From contig JBBHKE010001879.1 of assembly GCA_037447655.1 (NCBI GenBank), positions 138,407 through 202,406 on the forward strand: 64,000 nucleotides of DNA, read 5' to 3'. Each line of letters starts with the position of its first letter. Positions within the stretch are counted from its first letter, which is position 1. Below, one piece after another: positions 12,549-23,975 of the stretch. This DNA comes from Zygnema cylindricum. Lineage: Eukaryota > Streptophyta > Zygnematophyceae > Zygnematales > Zygnemataceae. Below the pieces are notes generated by a model. That model was given only the letters and a program-made list of their open reading frames with translations. It was not told where the DNA came from and did no database searches. The position numbers and the translations under genes are program-made.

Positions 12549-12840
12549 GTTCACACCATAGTTCAAAAGTAGATGTATTTATGGTAGGCCTTAGGTCGGC
12601 GCCTTTGTAGTAAGTTGTGTTATGGGCTTTTCATGTGATCTTCTTGTATCGCTACTTTGATCATTGATCGTTCGATCGTCCAAATCTGACGGTGTAAATA
12701 TGTTTATTTGGTCCGAATGTTTTAATTGGTCCGAATAGGTTCGAATACAATATGGGTCCTAAGGTCATATTGTATATCATGCATACAATAGGCATATTGT
12801 ACGGGCCTACTTTCACCTACTTTTGAACTATGGTTCACAC
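12549..12840. mobile_element. hAT-type MITE, 276 bp with 8-bp target duplication
   Basis: The element is 12,557-12,832. The terminal inverted repeats are CATAGTTCAAAAGTAG and its complement. It is flanked by a perfect 8-bp direct repeat GTTCACAC (12,549-12,556 and 12,833-12,840). Eight-base target duplications are typical of hAT transposases. It has no coding capacity, so it is non-autonomous. A related copy in reverse orientation is at 31,652-31,957. Confidence 0.92.
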
Positions 12841-13108
12841 CTCTAAAGCTGACAGCTATCATTACTATGATCAAGTTTAAATATTGTGATTCCAGCCTAA
12901 AGCTTTGTCCGCAACCTCACCAAACCAAAACTCTCCCTCATAGATGTCCTTTGCGCATAAAAATCACAGAGTAGACTAACGAATACTACGTAGAGTGCGC
13001 ATAAAACAATTTCAAACTTTACAAAATTTGCAGTAAAATTCGTACTTTTTTGTACTTCTCAAATTTTAATATTTAATTATTCAAAACCCTACAAATTTAA
13101 ACGTGCAA

Positions 13109-13475
13109 CAAACCACCGATCAGACTGCCTCGTCGCTAAACCAGCGACCAGACTGCCTCATCGCTGAACCAGCTACCAAATTGCATGGTGGCTAGTATAC
13201 AAGGACTTAGTGGGTTGAGGGTAGAATAGAGCAGCTGCTATGGTTGGGATGTTGAACCAGCGAAACTGGAATGTCAGACTAACGCAACATGGCAGCATAG
13301 CAACGCAGCATGTCCATGGCAACATAGCAACGCACTAAGATGTGATTTGATTTTGTGCATTGCTAGTTTAAGTGTAGCACCCCTTGTGTGCTATTTCATC
13401 ACCCCTTTTATATGGCTGAACCAGCGACCAGACTGGCTGGTTGCTGAACCAGTGTCCATACTGCCTTGTTGTTGG
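13109..13475. repeat. Degenerate minisatellite, 28-bp unit
   Basis: Units resembling GCGACCAGACTGCCTCATCG followed by CTGAACCA repeat about three times at 13,109-13,190 and twice more at 13,416-13,475. In between is a second small repeat, AACATAGCAACGCA / AGCATAGCAACGCA, with the related CATGTCCATGGC. No protein coding is evident. Confidence 0.7.
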
Positions 13476-13835
13476 TACAACATGGCTTTGTTAAAAAATG
13501 TCAGCGATAAAAAAAACCATGTCCACAATCAAAAATGACAAAGTTCACATTGAAGCAAATAAAAACAAACTTTGTATTAATCGGAGGGATATGGTTTAAT
13601 TCTCACATTAAAAATATATCAACTCATTGTAAAGGAAACGGTATGTCAAATAATCGACAAACAACGATACCAAATTGGTGAGAAAAGAAAAACAGGTAAA
13701 AGTAAAAACATAGATTTTAACTCATTATATGAATACCAAAATTAAAAAAAACAGTATGTCAAAGAATCATCAAATCATAATTAAGTCTGTTGATCCGAAA
13801 AAAATGCATAATTTATCCAATGCAATTGTAAAAGC

Positions 13836-16660
13836 ACGTAAACAATTTAACGTTATAGAAAAATTATCTATTCAATTTTGTTTGGCAAAGATACAATTCA
13901 TTTTTGTTTGGCAAAGATACTATTGTAAATGCACATAAACAACAATGTGCCTAATTTCTCAAATACGATCGTAAAAACACATGAACATTTTAACATTATA
14001 AAAAATTATCAATTGAAATTTTGATGGCAAATATAGAATCATAAATGCACGTAAACAGTAATATTTCAAATGGTAAAATCTTGTCAAATCCACTCGGCCT
14101 AATTTCACACGCATCAATTTTCACAAACTATACTTTGTTTTTATAAACATTATGCATCTAATGTCGTAGAATATGGCAAAAAAAATTGGTTGTAGGGGAA
14201 TAGGGCAAAAATAATTAATCGTAGGTCAATAACTTTTCGTTGTTATTTAAATGTTTTCCATATGGCATAAATCTCATCATACCAAAAACATTATACCCAA
14301 TTTTGAGAACTATGAATTTACAACAAATACAATATATTACATGCTAGCTCACTGTGTAATCAAAGCTACTAGTGATAACTATAAAATTGACAGATGTGTC
14401 ACAGTCCACATATTAAACAATGTTACTACTACCGCTTTTAATTGACAGCCCAAAATTTTGTTAAAATCGCAAAGTACCCCACCTATCAAACAATCTTACT
14501 ACTACCATTTTTGGTTGACATTCGAACATTTTGTTAAAATCATAGAGTACGCGCTAGACTTAATCTTAGAAAACACAATAAATAATTGGCATAATATGGG
14601 TCTGGTTTTGTTTTTAACTTATCGATTAAGTCTATAGGTTTTCATGTTCAACTATATTAAATATTTTTCTTTTGGGGTTTTAATTCATATTGTCATTTGA
14701 CGAAGAGGTGTTGTTATGTTAATTGAGGATATATGATATATGGTGATTTGTGTAGTCTTCTCGGGCTGGGTGAATATTGTCCTGCAGTACATGGTACGAG
14801 GTTTTTGTCGCTAGGGGTTAAAGTTTGACCTATCGATTTGGCTCTTTATACTCATTTATTAGGTCATAAATATAAAAAAGTTAGGCCAAACCGGGTAAAC
14901 TACTACGAGAATGTGTGTTGGATTTAGATAGTATGTGACTAATTTTAACCTTATATTGTGAATCAAAATTTATGAAGTTGTACACAATAAACAACATCGA
15001 TGCCATAATTTTTTAATAAAGAAAAACATGTTAAGATTGTTGTGATATCTTTATATAAATATGAGATAAAAAAAGTTAGGCGAACTTGGTGAACTGCAAC
15101 GACAATGCCTGTAGGATTTATGTAGTACGTGACTAATTTTAACCTTATAATGCTGATCAAAATCTATGAATTAGTAAATAATAAACAATATCGAAGCCAT
15201 AATTTGTAATAAACAAATTTTTAGGCTATTGTGATAAGTTAGTTTACATCGAACGTATTAATATAATAAACTAAATTTCATTCATGTACGTGTTAATAAA
15301 ATATCGGTAACCTTCTTGATTGGAACTGACAAATTCAATATTACAAAAACACCAATTGCAAATATTGAACCTTTAGTTTGTAGAATTAAATTAATGTGTG
15401 ACTATTGCGATGCATACGAACAAATTGAATATCAAAATATCAACTCCAGACCTTAACTTTTTAGCTTGTAACCCTAAGTAAAACAAATAATTTCCATAAA
15501 AAAAAAAAATTAGGGCGACAAAGTGAGATAAAAAAAATGAACGGTAAAAAAAATGGAAAATATGACGGGAAAGTTACGGGCACTTATTTTGGCTTAGTTA
15601 TTTTCTTTTCACGCAAATATTTGTTTATGGTCCCCTATAAACAACAAGTGCCACACTCTTTTTCTCCATCATCTCCTACGTATTTGCGCGTAGGGACCCT
15701 CTTCTCAAGGTTGTCACATTACCCCAAATTATCTCCTTCGTCACCCACCGCCGCAATTTAATCCTAACACTTTCACCTGAACGCTCTATACACTCCTACA
15801 CCCTCCCCCCAACCTGGGCAAAAGTTTCCCATACCTTTAGCCACACCTCGATATTTCCATCTTCATCGTCAAAAGCAATTCGAAGCTTTGTCTTTGTCCC
15901 ACTTTTTGGCCCCTTTTCTTCCTCTAACCGTGTTCGACACCCATTTAACCCCTTATCAGACAAACTTACCCAATACGTCCCCCACTTGTTTCAAATTCAC
16001 CACCCAATCTATTTTACTCACACGTCCCATCTTCCTTATGAATTGTTGATTGTACGCCTCCACATTCCGCTTATGTTTCTTGTTAGTTTTATTTGATTGT
16101 TTCATTTTTTTGTTGCTACTCACGCCTCTTGAGTTTCTTCTCGAGGATCCGACAAACCTTACGCTCTTGGTGTTGGTTTAGCTAAAAAATTTAAAACGTG
16201 TCCCAAGATCATTCGAACCACTCTTACTGCTAAAGATGGCCCTCCATCCAACATTCTTACCCTCCAACACCACCGCTTTCACCACAATTCGAATTTTGTA
16301 AGCAATTTTAAAGTTTTCGAATTTTGCCATTTTGGTTACCCCAAACCGCTACTCTGGTCGCTTACTTCTTTTCATCATTGAAAAGTCTTTAAAGCAACAC
16401 TAAGTTTTTGCTACGGATTTTTATAGCAGATGACAGAAGTAATCTGGCCGTATTCCATCTTTTTACTTCCTCTTTAGATTTATATTTTACCATTTTCTAG
16501 GGTTGGCTAGCAGGGCACGGGAATCACGCTTACGCTGTCGATGTGTTATATGCGGGGATTAGGAATCTTTTTCACACAAACGCACAACTAATATAATTCG
16601 CCTTTTCGTGATGCCTTTTAGTTTATGAGCTCCACTGCCTAGTTTTACGACCGCATGCAA
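13836..16660. other. AT-rich unclassified sequence inside the right duplicate
   Basis: It appears identical to 6,991-9,815. No gene is recognised. The short frames at 14,251-14,445, 14,963-15,160 and 15,537-15,761 have the same translations as those in the left copy, which reflects the DNA identity rather than coding constraint. Confidence 0.4.
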
Positions 16661-17639
16661 TGAATTGAAATCACTAAATTTAGGGGGTATTTTCTGTGTC
16701 TTAATAGATTAAAGGTAAGAGATTTAGTGTAGGCATCCTGCCTCCACCTCCTCCCTCTATCTCTCATACTTATTATAATCACTGAAAAAAATAGAGGAAG
16801 GTGGAGCCATGGTATCCTCAACTCCATAGGCAGGACCAAAGAGTGACATAAGTCTCTCTCTAACAAAAAGGTAGAGTCCGGCAAGTGTCGAACCTCGGAT
16901 CGGCAAAGCGAGACATAGCCGTCAGCTCTAACCGGTCTGTCGTAGGAGTTCGTTAGACTACATAGGGTTTCAATGCTATTTAAACATTTTTAAGGACTTT
17001 TAGTCCAATTAACAGAATTAGAGATAAAGGACATAGAGACTAGTTGGAATATAGTCCAAATAAATACGTACAAAAAAAAAATGTATCGGACATTTGTTTT
17101 AAACGGCTAGTATTAAAAGCGCGTTAGGATCCGACTTCACGCATCATCGCCGATATCTCGGAATGGCCGCTTTGGCGGATTTTGGGCGTGACATGACCTA
17201 GCGCCACGTGGAAAGATAGAATTGGGAAGCGGGAATCCTGAGGAGCATGAAAACAAGTCCGAAGGAGACAGACGTCCACTCCATAGCCTTGTCATACACA
17301 AGCTGTACAGAAAGGTTATTGGCCATAGTACCTTTTTGTACTCTACACTCTTGTGATTGGTTCGTACATCAGTAGATAGGGGTTGTGAGGGGGTTTAGGA
17401 CTTAGAGGATTGAGGAGGTAGTCGCCTCTCTCCCAATAAGTTTGTATATATATTTGCATCTTTGCCACTTCATATCTAATCCCCTAGTTGAGCATTTTCT
17501 GTGATTCTTTTTGTGGCGGACTCAAAGGAGCCTACACTGCACAAGAGTGCAGTCAGATTGTCTATTTGTCAGCTTGGGTAGTAGTGGTCTCAGTTGGAAG
17601 TGGGCTAGTCAAAAATTGCTTAGAGGCTTCCTGGATTCA
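16661..17639 (+). repeat. Copia 5' LTR, right duplicate
   Basis: Copy of the LTR at 9,816-10,794, with the G-box at 17,205-17,210 and the GGATTCA end at 17,639. It precedes the gag start at 17,784. Confidence 0.75.
16681..16949 (-). repeat. tRNA-headed SINE-like module, copy 4 (duplicate of copy 2)
   Basis: Same sequence as 9,836-10,104, antisense at the start of the LTR. Confidence 0.6.
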
Positions 17640-18152
17640 GTAATCTAATAAGAGACATAAATTGCAAGTTATGGGCCCACCCTCTAGGGTGCCCATCTTC
17701 AACAAATTTGGGTTCATTTATTGGGAAGCTTTAATGGTAGGGGCTCTGTGTGAAAAACGATACTGGGGCATTGTCAGTGGCAAATGAAACGCCCATCTGA
17801 GGAAATCCCACATGGGTTTAGTGGAGTGAGGTTTTTTGCAGCAGTACGTGCCCTAACAGATAAGGCAGACAATGCGGACAACAGCGTGTCCGATAAAGGG
17901 AAAAGGAAGGAAACACCTCTCACCCTTATTGCCACAGCACCTGTATTGGCGGCCGTAAAGACCGAGGAAAACCATATTCAAACGTGGGAATACACAAACA
18001 TGGCTTCCAGGCATTTCATTTTGAGGCATCTTACTCAAGATCTGGTGACCTCCCATCTTCACATTCAGAAGGTCGAAGAGTTGTGGGATACTTTAGTAAA
18101 GATCTTTAGAGTTAGTACCACTTAGGAGCTACAGCTGGCAGAGCAAAGGTTA

Positions 18153-19259
18153 GGGGGTGTTGAAATTTATGTATTTTCTAGGTATGTATTGGAAAAATAA
18201 ATAGAGTGTTGAAAAGAGGTGACTAATAGTTCACTTCTATATTTTAGTTAGAATGTAAAGAGAGAGAAAGAGAGGACCAAAGGCACGCCATGGTTGCCGC
18301 ATCATTTAGAAGGAGGCAGAATGAATTAGAAAGTATTTTACTAGTTTTAGCAAAATACTGCCGCCGGCCGGATTTGAACCAGGGTCTGTAACCTACTAAA
18401 TAGACCAACGCCTTATCCATTAGGCTACTATCGAAACGGTACACGTGAGACGTTTCACGCATATTTAGCTATTTATTCAAAGGACTAATTCGCAGCAGAC
18501 TAAAGAAAACGCGCATTAATCAATTGATGCATGGAAGCGAATCGAAGCCGTATAAATACAATTGATCGGACGGCCACCATTACAACCGCCACCCGCAATA
18601 AGCTTTCGGCGGCCTTTGGGGATAGCGTCAAGCGGTGCCACGTGACGCCACATTATTTGACACCGGAGAAGATGGGAGGAGGAACCATGGCTCCCGATTT
18701 GGCACATGTCACCTTGTAGACCATGTCGTACAATGGCCGTACAATAAGTACATCGCCCATCGTACCTTCTTGTACTATATAGTGTTCCTATTGGACTAGG
18801 GTTTAGTAGTAGGTAGTCATGAGTAGGCAGACTAAGACTTAGAGATATTTCGGTACCTCTCTCTAAGAGAGCTTGTAACTATAAAGGTCATCTTTGACCA
18901 GCCATAACTTAATGTTCGGGTGAGCAAATTCAGTGATTCTTTTTGCTGCGGACTCAGGGGAGTCTAAGCTACACAGGAGTGTAGTCGGTCAGATTCTTTG
19001 CGTGCCAGGGTGGCACTTATTCAGTGGGAAAGTCAAAGTGGGGAATATTGTCCAAAACACATATTCAAGCTTTGAATTCTGTGGTGGAACTGAGCACACA
19101 TAAGGTCTTCTCTTCACAGGGGTGAAGGTGTATTGGGATTCTCATTTTCAAGGGATCATTCATTTGGGTTTATATCAACTTGGAGTCGGCACTATCTAGA
19201 TTAGCTTCTTTTGGATCTGCGAATTCTGTAGGCAATGGAGCCCATAGAATTTCAGGGGG
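18153..19259 (+). mobile_element. Solo-type LTR inserted in gag with 5-bp target duplication
   Basis: The insert 18,158-19,254 starts TGTTGAAATT and ends AATTTCA. It is flanked on both sides by GGGGG (18,153-18,157 and 19,255-19,259), the 5-bp duplication expected of LTR-retrotransposon integrase. The internal U5-like region TGATTCTTTTTGCTGCGGAC matches the LTR that drives this Copia copy, so insert and host belong to one superfamily. The G-box CACGTG is at 18,639-18,644. Confidence 0.9.
18158..18445 (-). repeat. tRNA-headed SINE-like module, copy 5, best-preserved head
   Basis: On the minus strand an A-box TAGCCTAATGGATAAGG (18,411-18,427) and a perfect B-box GGTTCAAATCC (18,370-18,380) form a tRNA-like RNA polymerase III promoter. 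The sequences flanking these boxes do not pair as an acceptor stem, so it is not a tRNA gene. The tail is CCTAGAAAATAC. It coincides with the first 290 bases of the LTR. Confidence 0.7.
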
Positions 19260-20929
19260 TTACACTTACAAAGGGGGAAAAACGTTAGACTACTGCAATG
19301 ACCTCTCTTATTTGTATCTAAAGATAGAGAGTGACGGGTGGACAGGTAAATGAAGATGAAAGTCAACACCCTCATCATGAAATTGGTTGATGAATATGAA
19401 AACATAGAGCACCGAGTGCAAAAAATGGATAACACTTCTTGGAAGTCGAACACAGTGGTCCAAATGGTACTTCTGCTGGAGAACACAATTGAGATTCAGA
19501 GAAGAGGTAAGAGCGTTCAAGCTCTAGCTTCCGGGACGAACTAGTGGGGGAAGGATTAGAAAAAGCCGTACAATAGTTTCAAAGGAGAGAGATCAGTCTG
19601 GGGGACCAAGGCCCCCAAAGGGTCCATTTAATTTGTGTAAAAAGTCGGGACACTTCATAGGGCAGCGTACCAAGGTGGCAGAGCTGAGGCTTTAAGAGAA
19701 CCATGGAGGGGGTTCTTCTAGAGGAAAGAAGAAGGCATTTATGGTCACACAAGTGAAAGGGGAGACCGAGGAGGACAAGTCCTCTGAGGAGGAGGATGGG
19801 GAGCTATTTCTTGACCAAAATCTGGTGGAAAAATAGATACCCGAAGAAAAAAATGTGCTCTTAGAGCCAGTCGCGAAGCTCCACAAGAAGGATGGATCAT
19901 AGACACAGGTCCATCCATCTATATAAGTCGTGACAGGCATCTCTTTACCAAGCTAAGAAAAAATCCATATTGTAGAGATAGAGTATGGGGATAGGAGAGT
20001 AGTTAATACATATCTTGTGGGTTTGGTAGATCCAAAAGTCTTAGTGGAGGGTAATGCTTCTATACTCACCTTCTGAGATGTACTATACATTCCTCAGCTG
20101 AGCAAAAATCTTGTCTCTACCTCTGTATTAGGTGATAAGGAAATTGTTACCTTCACTAAAAAGGGATTATTTACAGCTAAGTATGGGGATGAAGTCTACT
20201 TCATAAGAGATATAGGTAGTCAAGGAATATTTAGGCTTAACCTGAGTAATGAAAAGAAGAATGCTTATTATGTTGATGTCTCAAACTTGATGAATTGGCA
20301 TAAGCGGTTCGGGCATGTGCACTTTGAGAGGTTGAGGGAAATGAAGAAGCTTGGTGGAGTATAAAGCAATCAGTTTGGGGATAATGAAATGATGGATGAG
20401 TGTATTGGATGTGCCAAAGGTAAAACTTACAGACTCCTTTTTCGCAAAATTGCCACAAGTAGAGGAGAGAAAGTACTACATCTAGTCCACACAGACATCT
20501 GAAGAACGACAAAAGTACTTTCAGTTAGAGGGAAAAGGTTTATGTTGACGATTATTGATGAGTGGTCTAGATACTTTAGAGTCTTCTTCCTAAAAACAAA
20601 GTCTGAAAACATCAACTTTCTTCAGACTCCAGGAGATAGTGTACGTAGTATGGTGGCTGACAAAAATATAGGAAAAAGGTTTTGGGTAGAAGCCATGAAT
20701 TGTACCAACTATATTAAGAATAGGGTCCTTACTATAGTCGTGAAAGGAATGACACCTTATGAGAGATGGGCTGGAAGAAAACGTGATATCTCTCACTTTA
20801 ACTAATGGTAGTCAAGTTTACAATCTTGACACGAATAGTAAAAAACTGGAAACTAGATGCTAAGGGAAAACCTTGATATTTTATGGGATATGATGATGAT
20901 GTCAAGGGATATAGAGTCTATGACCTAGC

Positions 20930-21196
20930 TACCGGCTACTGGCGTTTAACGACCGGCAGGTACCAAGATCAAATCCTGGTTCCATCACTAACCCTTTTAG
21001 TAAATAAACTACCATTCAATAAATCAACTAATCTATTTCCCGTAAACCTTTGGATAGCCTAGGTAGCCATGGCTCTAGCTTCCTCTCCAACTTCTCAGTG
21101 ACTGCGACATGTGTGGGAGTTGGAGAGAGAAGTAAGAGATAGACTGCCTTGGCTTCTTTCTGCATTTCTATTTAGACCTAGAAAATACTTAAAAAT
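20930..21196 (+). repeat. tRNA-headed SINE-like module, copy 6, free-standing
   Basis: It begins CTACCGGCTACTGGCG at the point where Copia homology stops, has a weak B-box (AGATCAAATCC), CCATGGCT in the body, and the end TCTATTTAGACCTAGAAAATAC. No LTR sequence accompanies it, unlike copies 1-5. This supports an independent SINE family rather than a pure LTR subdomain, although it could also be an LTR end fragment. Confidence 0.6.
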
Positions 21197-21902
21197 GAAC
21201 CATCAATTTCTACAGGATTCTCCATCATTTAGTCGGCGATGATACCTTTGATTGATCACAAGGCCTACTAGTTTGTAGACAAGCTACATTACCAATCTCT
21301 TCCGGTGGTCTTGGTTTGTCGTCTTCTTCCACCTTGTTGCTAGGCGGTTTATTTAGGTAGTAGGGATTTGGTGGCGTTTAGTTTTACGATAAGGTTTTTA
21401 GTAGACGATACTCATATTTTAGCTCATGTAGTCTCTCACATCGAGGAGGGCTTCTTCTCGTTATAACATATGTTATTATCCAATCGAGTGTTTTATCACT
21501 TGAGGCTCAAGTTATCGCGTTATCAACTCGAGTGCTTTACCGGTTGAGGCAAATGATAAAGTTATCGCGTTCTCTTCCTTTAACAGCTGCAATCACTCAC
21601 GCACGCAACAAACCATTACTGATGAGGTAGGGACCGTAAAATTTAAAGATCTTCATGAGGCACTCTATATGGTCGAAGTGTGAGGTCGACTCCGATCGTG
21701 TTTGGAGCCTTGGGCCGGAGCTTGATTTATTATTACATCAGTTTTCACTTCACTCCGTTTATCTCTTCATCAATTTTATAATTTTTTTTTTTACGGCTTG
21801 GCTTGCCGCACCCTTTAGTTTCAGGCAAACCCTGTTGTATTAGTGGTCAACCTATAACAATAAAAAGGGTATATTTCCAATGTTTCTCACATGGTTAGGA
21901 GC
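21197..21902. other. Repeat-like sequence without a recognised gene
   Basis: Two imperfect direct copies of a unit containing TCGAGTG(C/T)TTTA(C/T)C and TTATCGCGTT occur at 21,480-21,575. No coding frame is supported. The right part leads into the endonuclease fragment at 21,903. Confidence 0.4.
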
Positions 21903-22175
21903 GATTAACAACACACGACATGGTACGGAATGCAATCACTAGCATGGGTTATGAAGTAAGATACAGAGTGAAGTGCGAGGTGTCACATTTACTTCCGCGA
22001 TGTTCTCAATTTAGGGGTAAAAGGGGCTCTCGTGTGGATTTTTTGTTTCTACATGGCGCGCAAAGAACGTTGGGTGATAAAGACCTGAAAAACCATACAG
22101 GGTCTTATAATTCCTCAAGTGCGGCATTGTTTATTGACTTGGACTCTTATTTCGATAACATTTTACGCGGTTGAG
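21903..22175 (+). pseudogene. Fragment of a retroelement restriction-like endonuclease (RLE) domain
   Basis: The frame contains MVRNAITSMGYEV, EVSHLLPRCSQFRGKRG and RVDFLFLHGAQRTLGDKDL. It aligns by eye with the larger ORF at 40,238-41,065 (EVSHIIPSRRIDVVLLDGAR and IFGDIVL), including the spacing of the putative PD-(D/E)XK residues. The zinc-binding part upstream is lost, and the aspartate before the second strand sits in a disturbed context, so it is a decayed copy. Confidence 0.6.
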
Positions 22176-23539
22176 CTCAACGATATTTTGAAGTTTGAAA
22201 ACCTGTGAGCATTTCTCCAACTTTCATGTCGGTCGCCAACGCATGTCTATCACCAACGCATGTCTATCGCCTTTTAACATTCCCCATCTTCAGCGTTCCC
22301 AAACTTGGACCATTATCAGCGCATTATGGTGTTTATTGGCCAAGGAGTGCGAAACTTACCCCCGCCCCACCTAACGCGTATACACTATATTCCTTTTTCT
22401 GACTTTTAGTGTGGCATTGTCTCAAGCTTTAGTGTATCTAGTAGTTTGTCTTGTTTTATCGGTTTGGTTTTTGTTGTATTTTCTATATTTTTTTTTCTAT
22501 GATTTTAAACAACTTTTGTTGTGCTTTCAGTCCTATAGGATTTTGATCATTTGCCTTTATTTGTCATCAATTCTTTTGAGTGACAATCATGTTTTGTATT
22601 GTGTTTGTCCAACGATTACAGATTTGGAAATATAATTTTGTGCTTACTTAGAATGCGCAACAAAAGCGTCGAATGAATAAAAAACATTATCGTCAACAAG
22701 TTTGTATCATGTGACATTACTTGCCACCCCACTACACTTGGTGAACTAGACCGATGCACATCACCTATAGGCTCCATGCGAAGGGATACGCGTCACTTTC
22801 AGGGTGTGTTCTCGCTTGTTGAAGTAAGGGTTTTTTCTTGTCGTTTTCCTCCAAAACATAGCCTACCACGATAAAATCTTTTGCCCTAGAAAAAAGTAGT
22901 AAAAACCATGGTGTAATTTGCATCATCTCTAAATGTAAATGTAATATAAACTTTCGTCCTTCTCTTTTCAACCCACAACCATGTCATTATAGCTCATCTT
23001 CAAACTTTATGTGAAAACGACTCGTTATTCAATTTTATTTAAAGTAACGGCGAACAACAAATAGATTTATGTTTTTTCACGTGTGGACAAATTCTAAAGC
23101 ATCTTTACAAAAGGTGGAGTACATGAGAGAAAAAACATTATCCGTACCAAATTGTATGGAATTTTGTTTCGTACAATGGCAGTGGAGGGGTCTTGCGCAA
23201 CGTATGCCATTTTCACAAAAGAGATGTATGTGAAAGCGTCTCCCTCTCACTTCTCTTCTCACAATCAATTTTATCTCACTATTTTTGCAAAGAAACATGA
23301 TAATGTATTTATGCAATGAAAGAACTTTGGAAAATTAATATTTTGACTACCTTTGGGCATATTTTAATAGGAAATCTAGTGAGGAAAGTAGTAAACGAAA
23401 TCGGGAAGCCATGGCCGATTTTTTTTGAATCAATGACGTTGAAGTTGTCACACGTGAGTATGACGTCCCAATGTCACCACAAAACCCTATGCATCTACAA
23501 TGTCGCAAAAAACTATACCTCGAATCTTTATTGGTATTA
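22176..23539. other. No recognised gene
   Basis: Short frames only, none with family motifs. The first part may be decayed 3' sequence of the retroelement fragment upstream. Confidence 0.4.
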
Positions 23540-23975
23540 AAGTTTAATTAGTGTTGAGAAAAAATTATCGTATTAATGCTAATTAGGAATTTGAAAATTT
23601 TCAAAAAAAAGGTGTATTCTAATTTTGGCGTCAATGTTAATTTGGGAGTTGCAAAAAATGGAATAATTGCCGTACAATTGTATACATTAATATATGTATA
23701 CGTACAAAATATTAGAAATCGTACGCCGTCGCGAAATTTAAATATCTCTACATGTCAGATTAATTTACGGCAGTTATGCGACCAGATTGAATTCCGTTTT
23801 TTTAGCGCATGTTCCACTGCGTGCGCGTCTAATTTAATTCATTTTTGGTAAATTATTCCTTGAAAAGGTCATTTATGTACGGCTTGACATCGACCATACA
23901 CCACACTATTTATATCGTCTTGTACTTTCGTTCTTTACGCTAGTTTGTACTCTACCTTAGTTAAAAAACTAATGA
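23540..23975 (+). mobile_element. Remnant of a TIR element (interior only)
   Basis: The interior matches those of the complete elements at 33,147-33,688 and 60,096-60,637: ACATTAATATATGTAT, AATATTAGAAATCGTACGCC, GAAATTTAAATAT, a hairpin GCGCATG...CGTGCGC at 23,803-23,827, and CACACTATTTA. The terminal TACACCGCGAATCG repeats are not recognisable at either end. Confidence 0.75.

Larger units (their letters stand above)
13631..19254. repeat. Large direct duplication, right copy
   Basis: This is the partner of 6,791-12,401. It contains the same AT-rich segment, Copia 5' LTR, gag start and inserted LTR in the same order and orientation. Unlike the left copy, the homology is followed by the genuine continuation of gag, so this copy preserves the original context of the Copia element. 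Confidence 0.95.
17784..20929 (+). pseudogene. Copia gag-pol, split by an LTR insertion and truncated in integrase
   Basis: Gag runs from MKRPSEEIPHGF at 17,784 to 18,157, is interrupted by the LTR at 18,158-19,254, and resumes at 19,260 with YTYKGGKTLDYCN. Removing the insertion and one target copy restores the reading frame across the junction (Leu-Gly-Gly-Tyr). Then come a zinc knuckle (CKKSGHFIGQR, last Cys lost) near 19,640, the stretch DVLYIPQLSKNLVSTS at 20,080, the pre-integrase LMNWHKRFGHVHFERLREMK near 20,295, and an integrase start at 20,490. Within integrase, SENINFLQ is joined by a short unrelated stretch to VADKNIGKRFWVEAMN, so the catalytic core is deleted. Homology to the left element ends at GACCTAG (20,929), where a SINE-like module begins. 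Stops and frameshifts are frequent. Confidence 0.88.

Noticed and set aside
18370-18427. A tRNA gene on the minus strand
   Set aside because: A and B boxes are good, but the flanking bases do not pair as an acceptor stem and the sequence is part of a repeated module inside an LTR.
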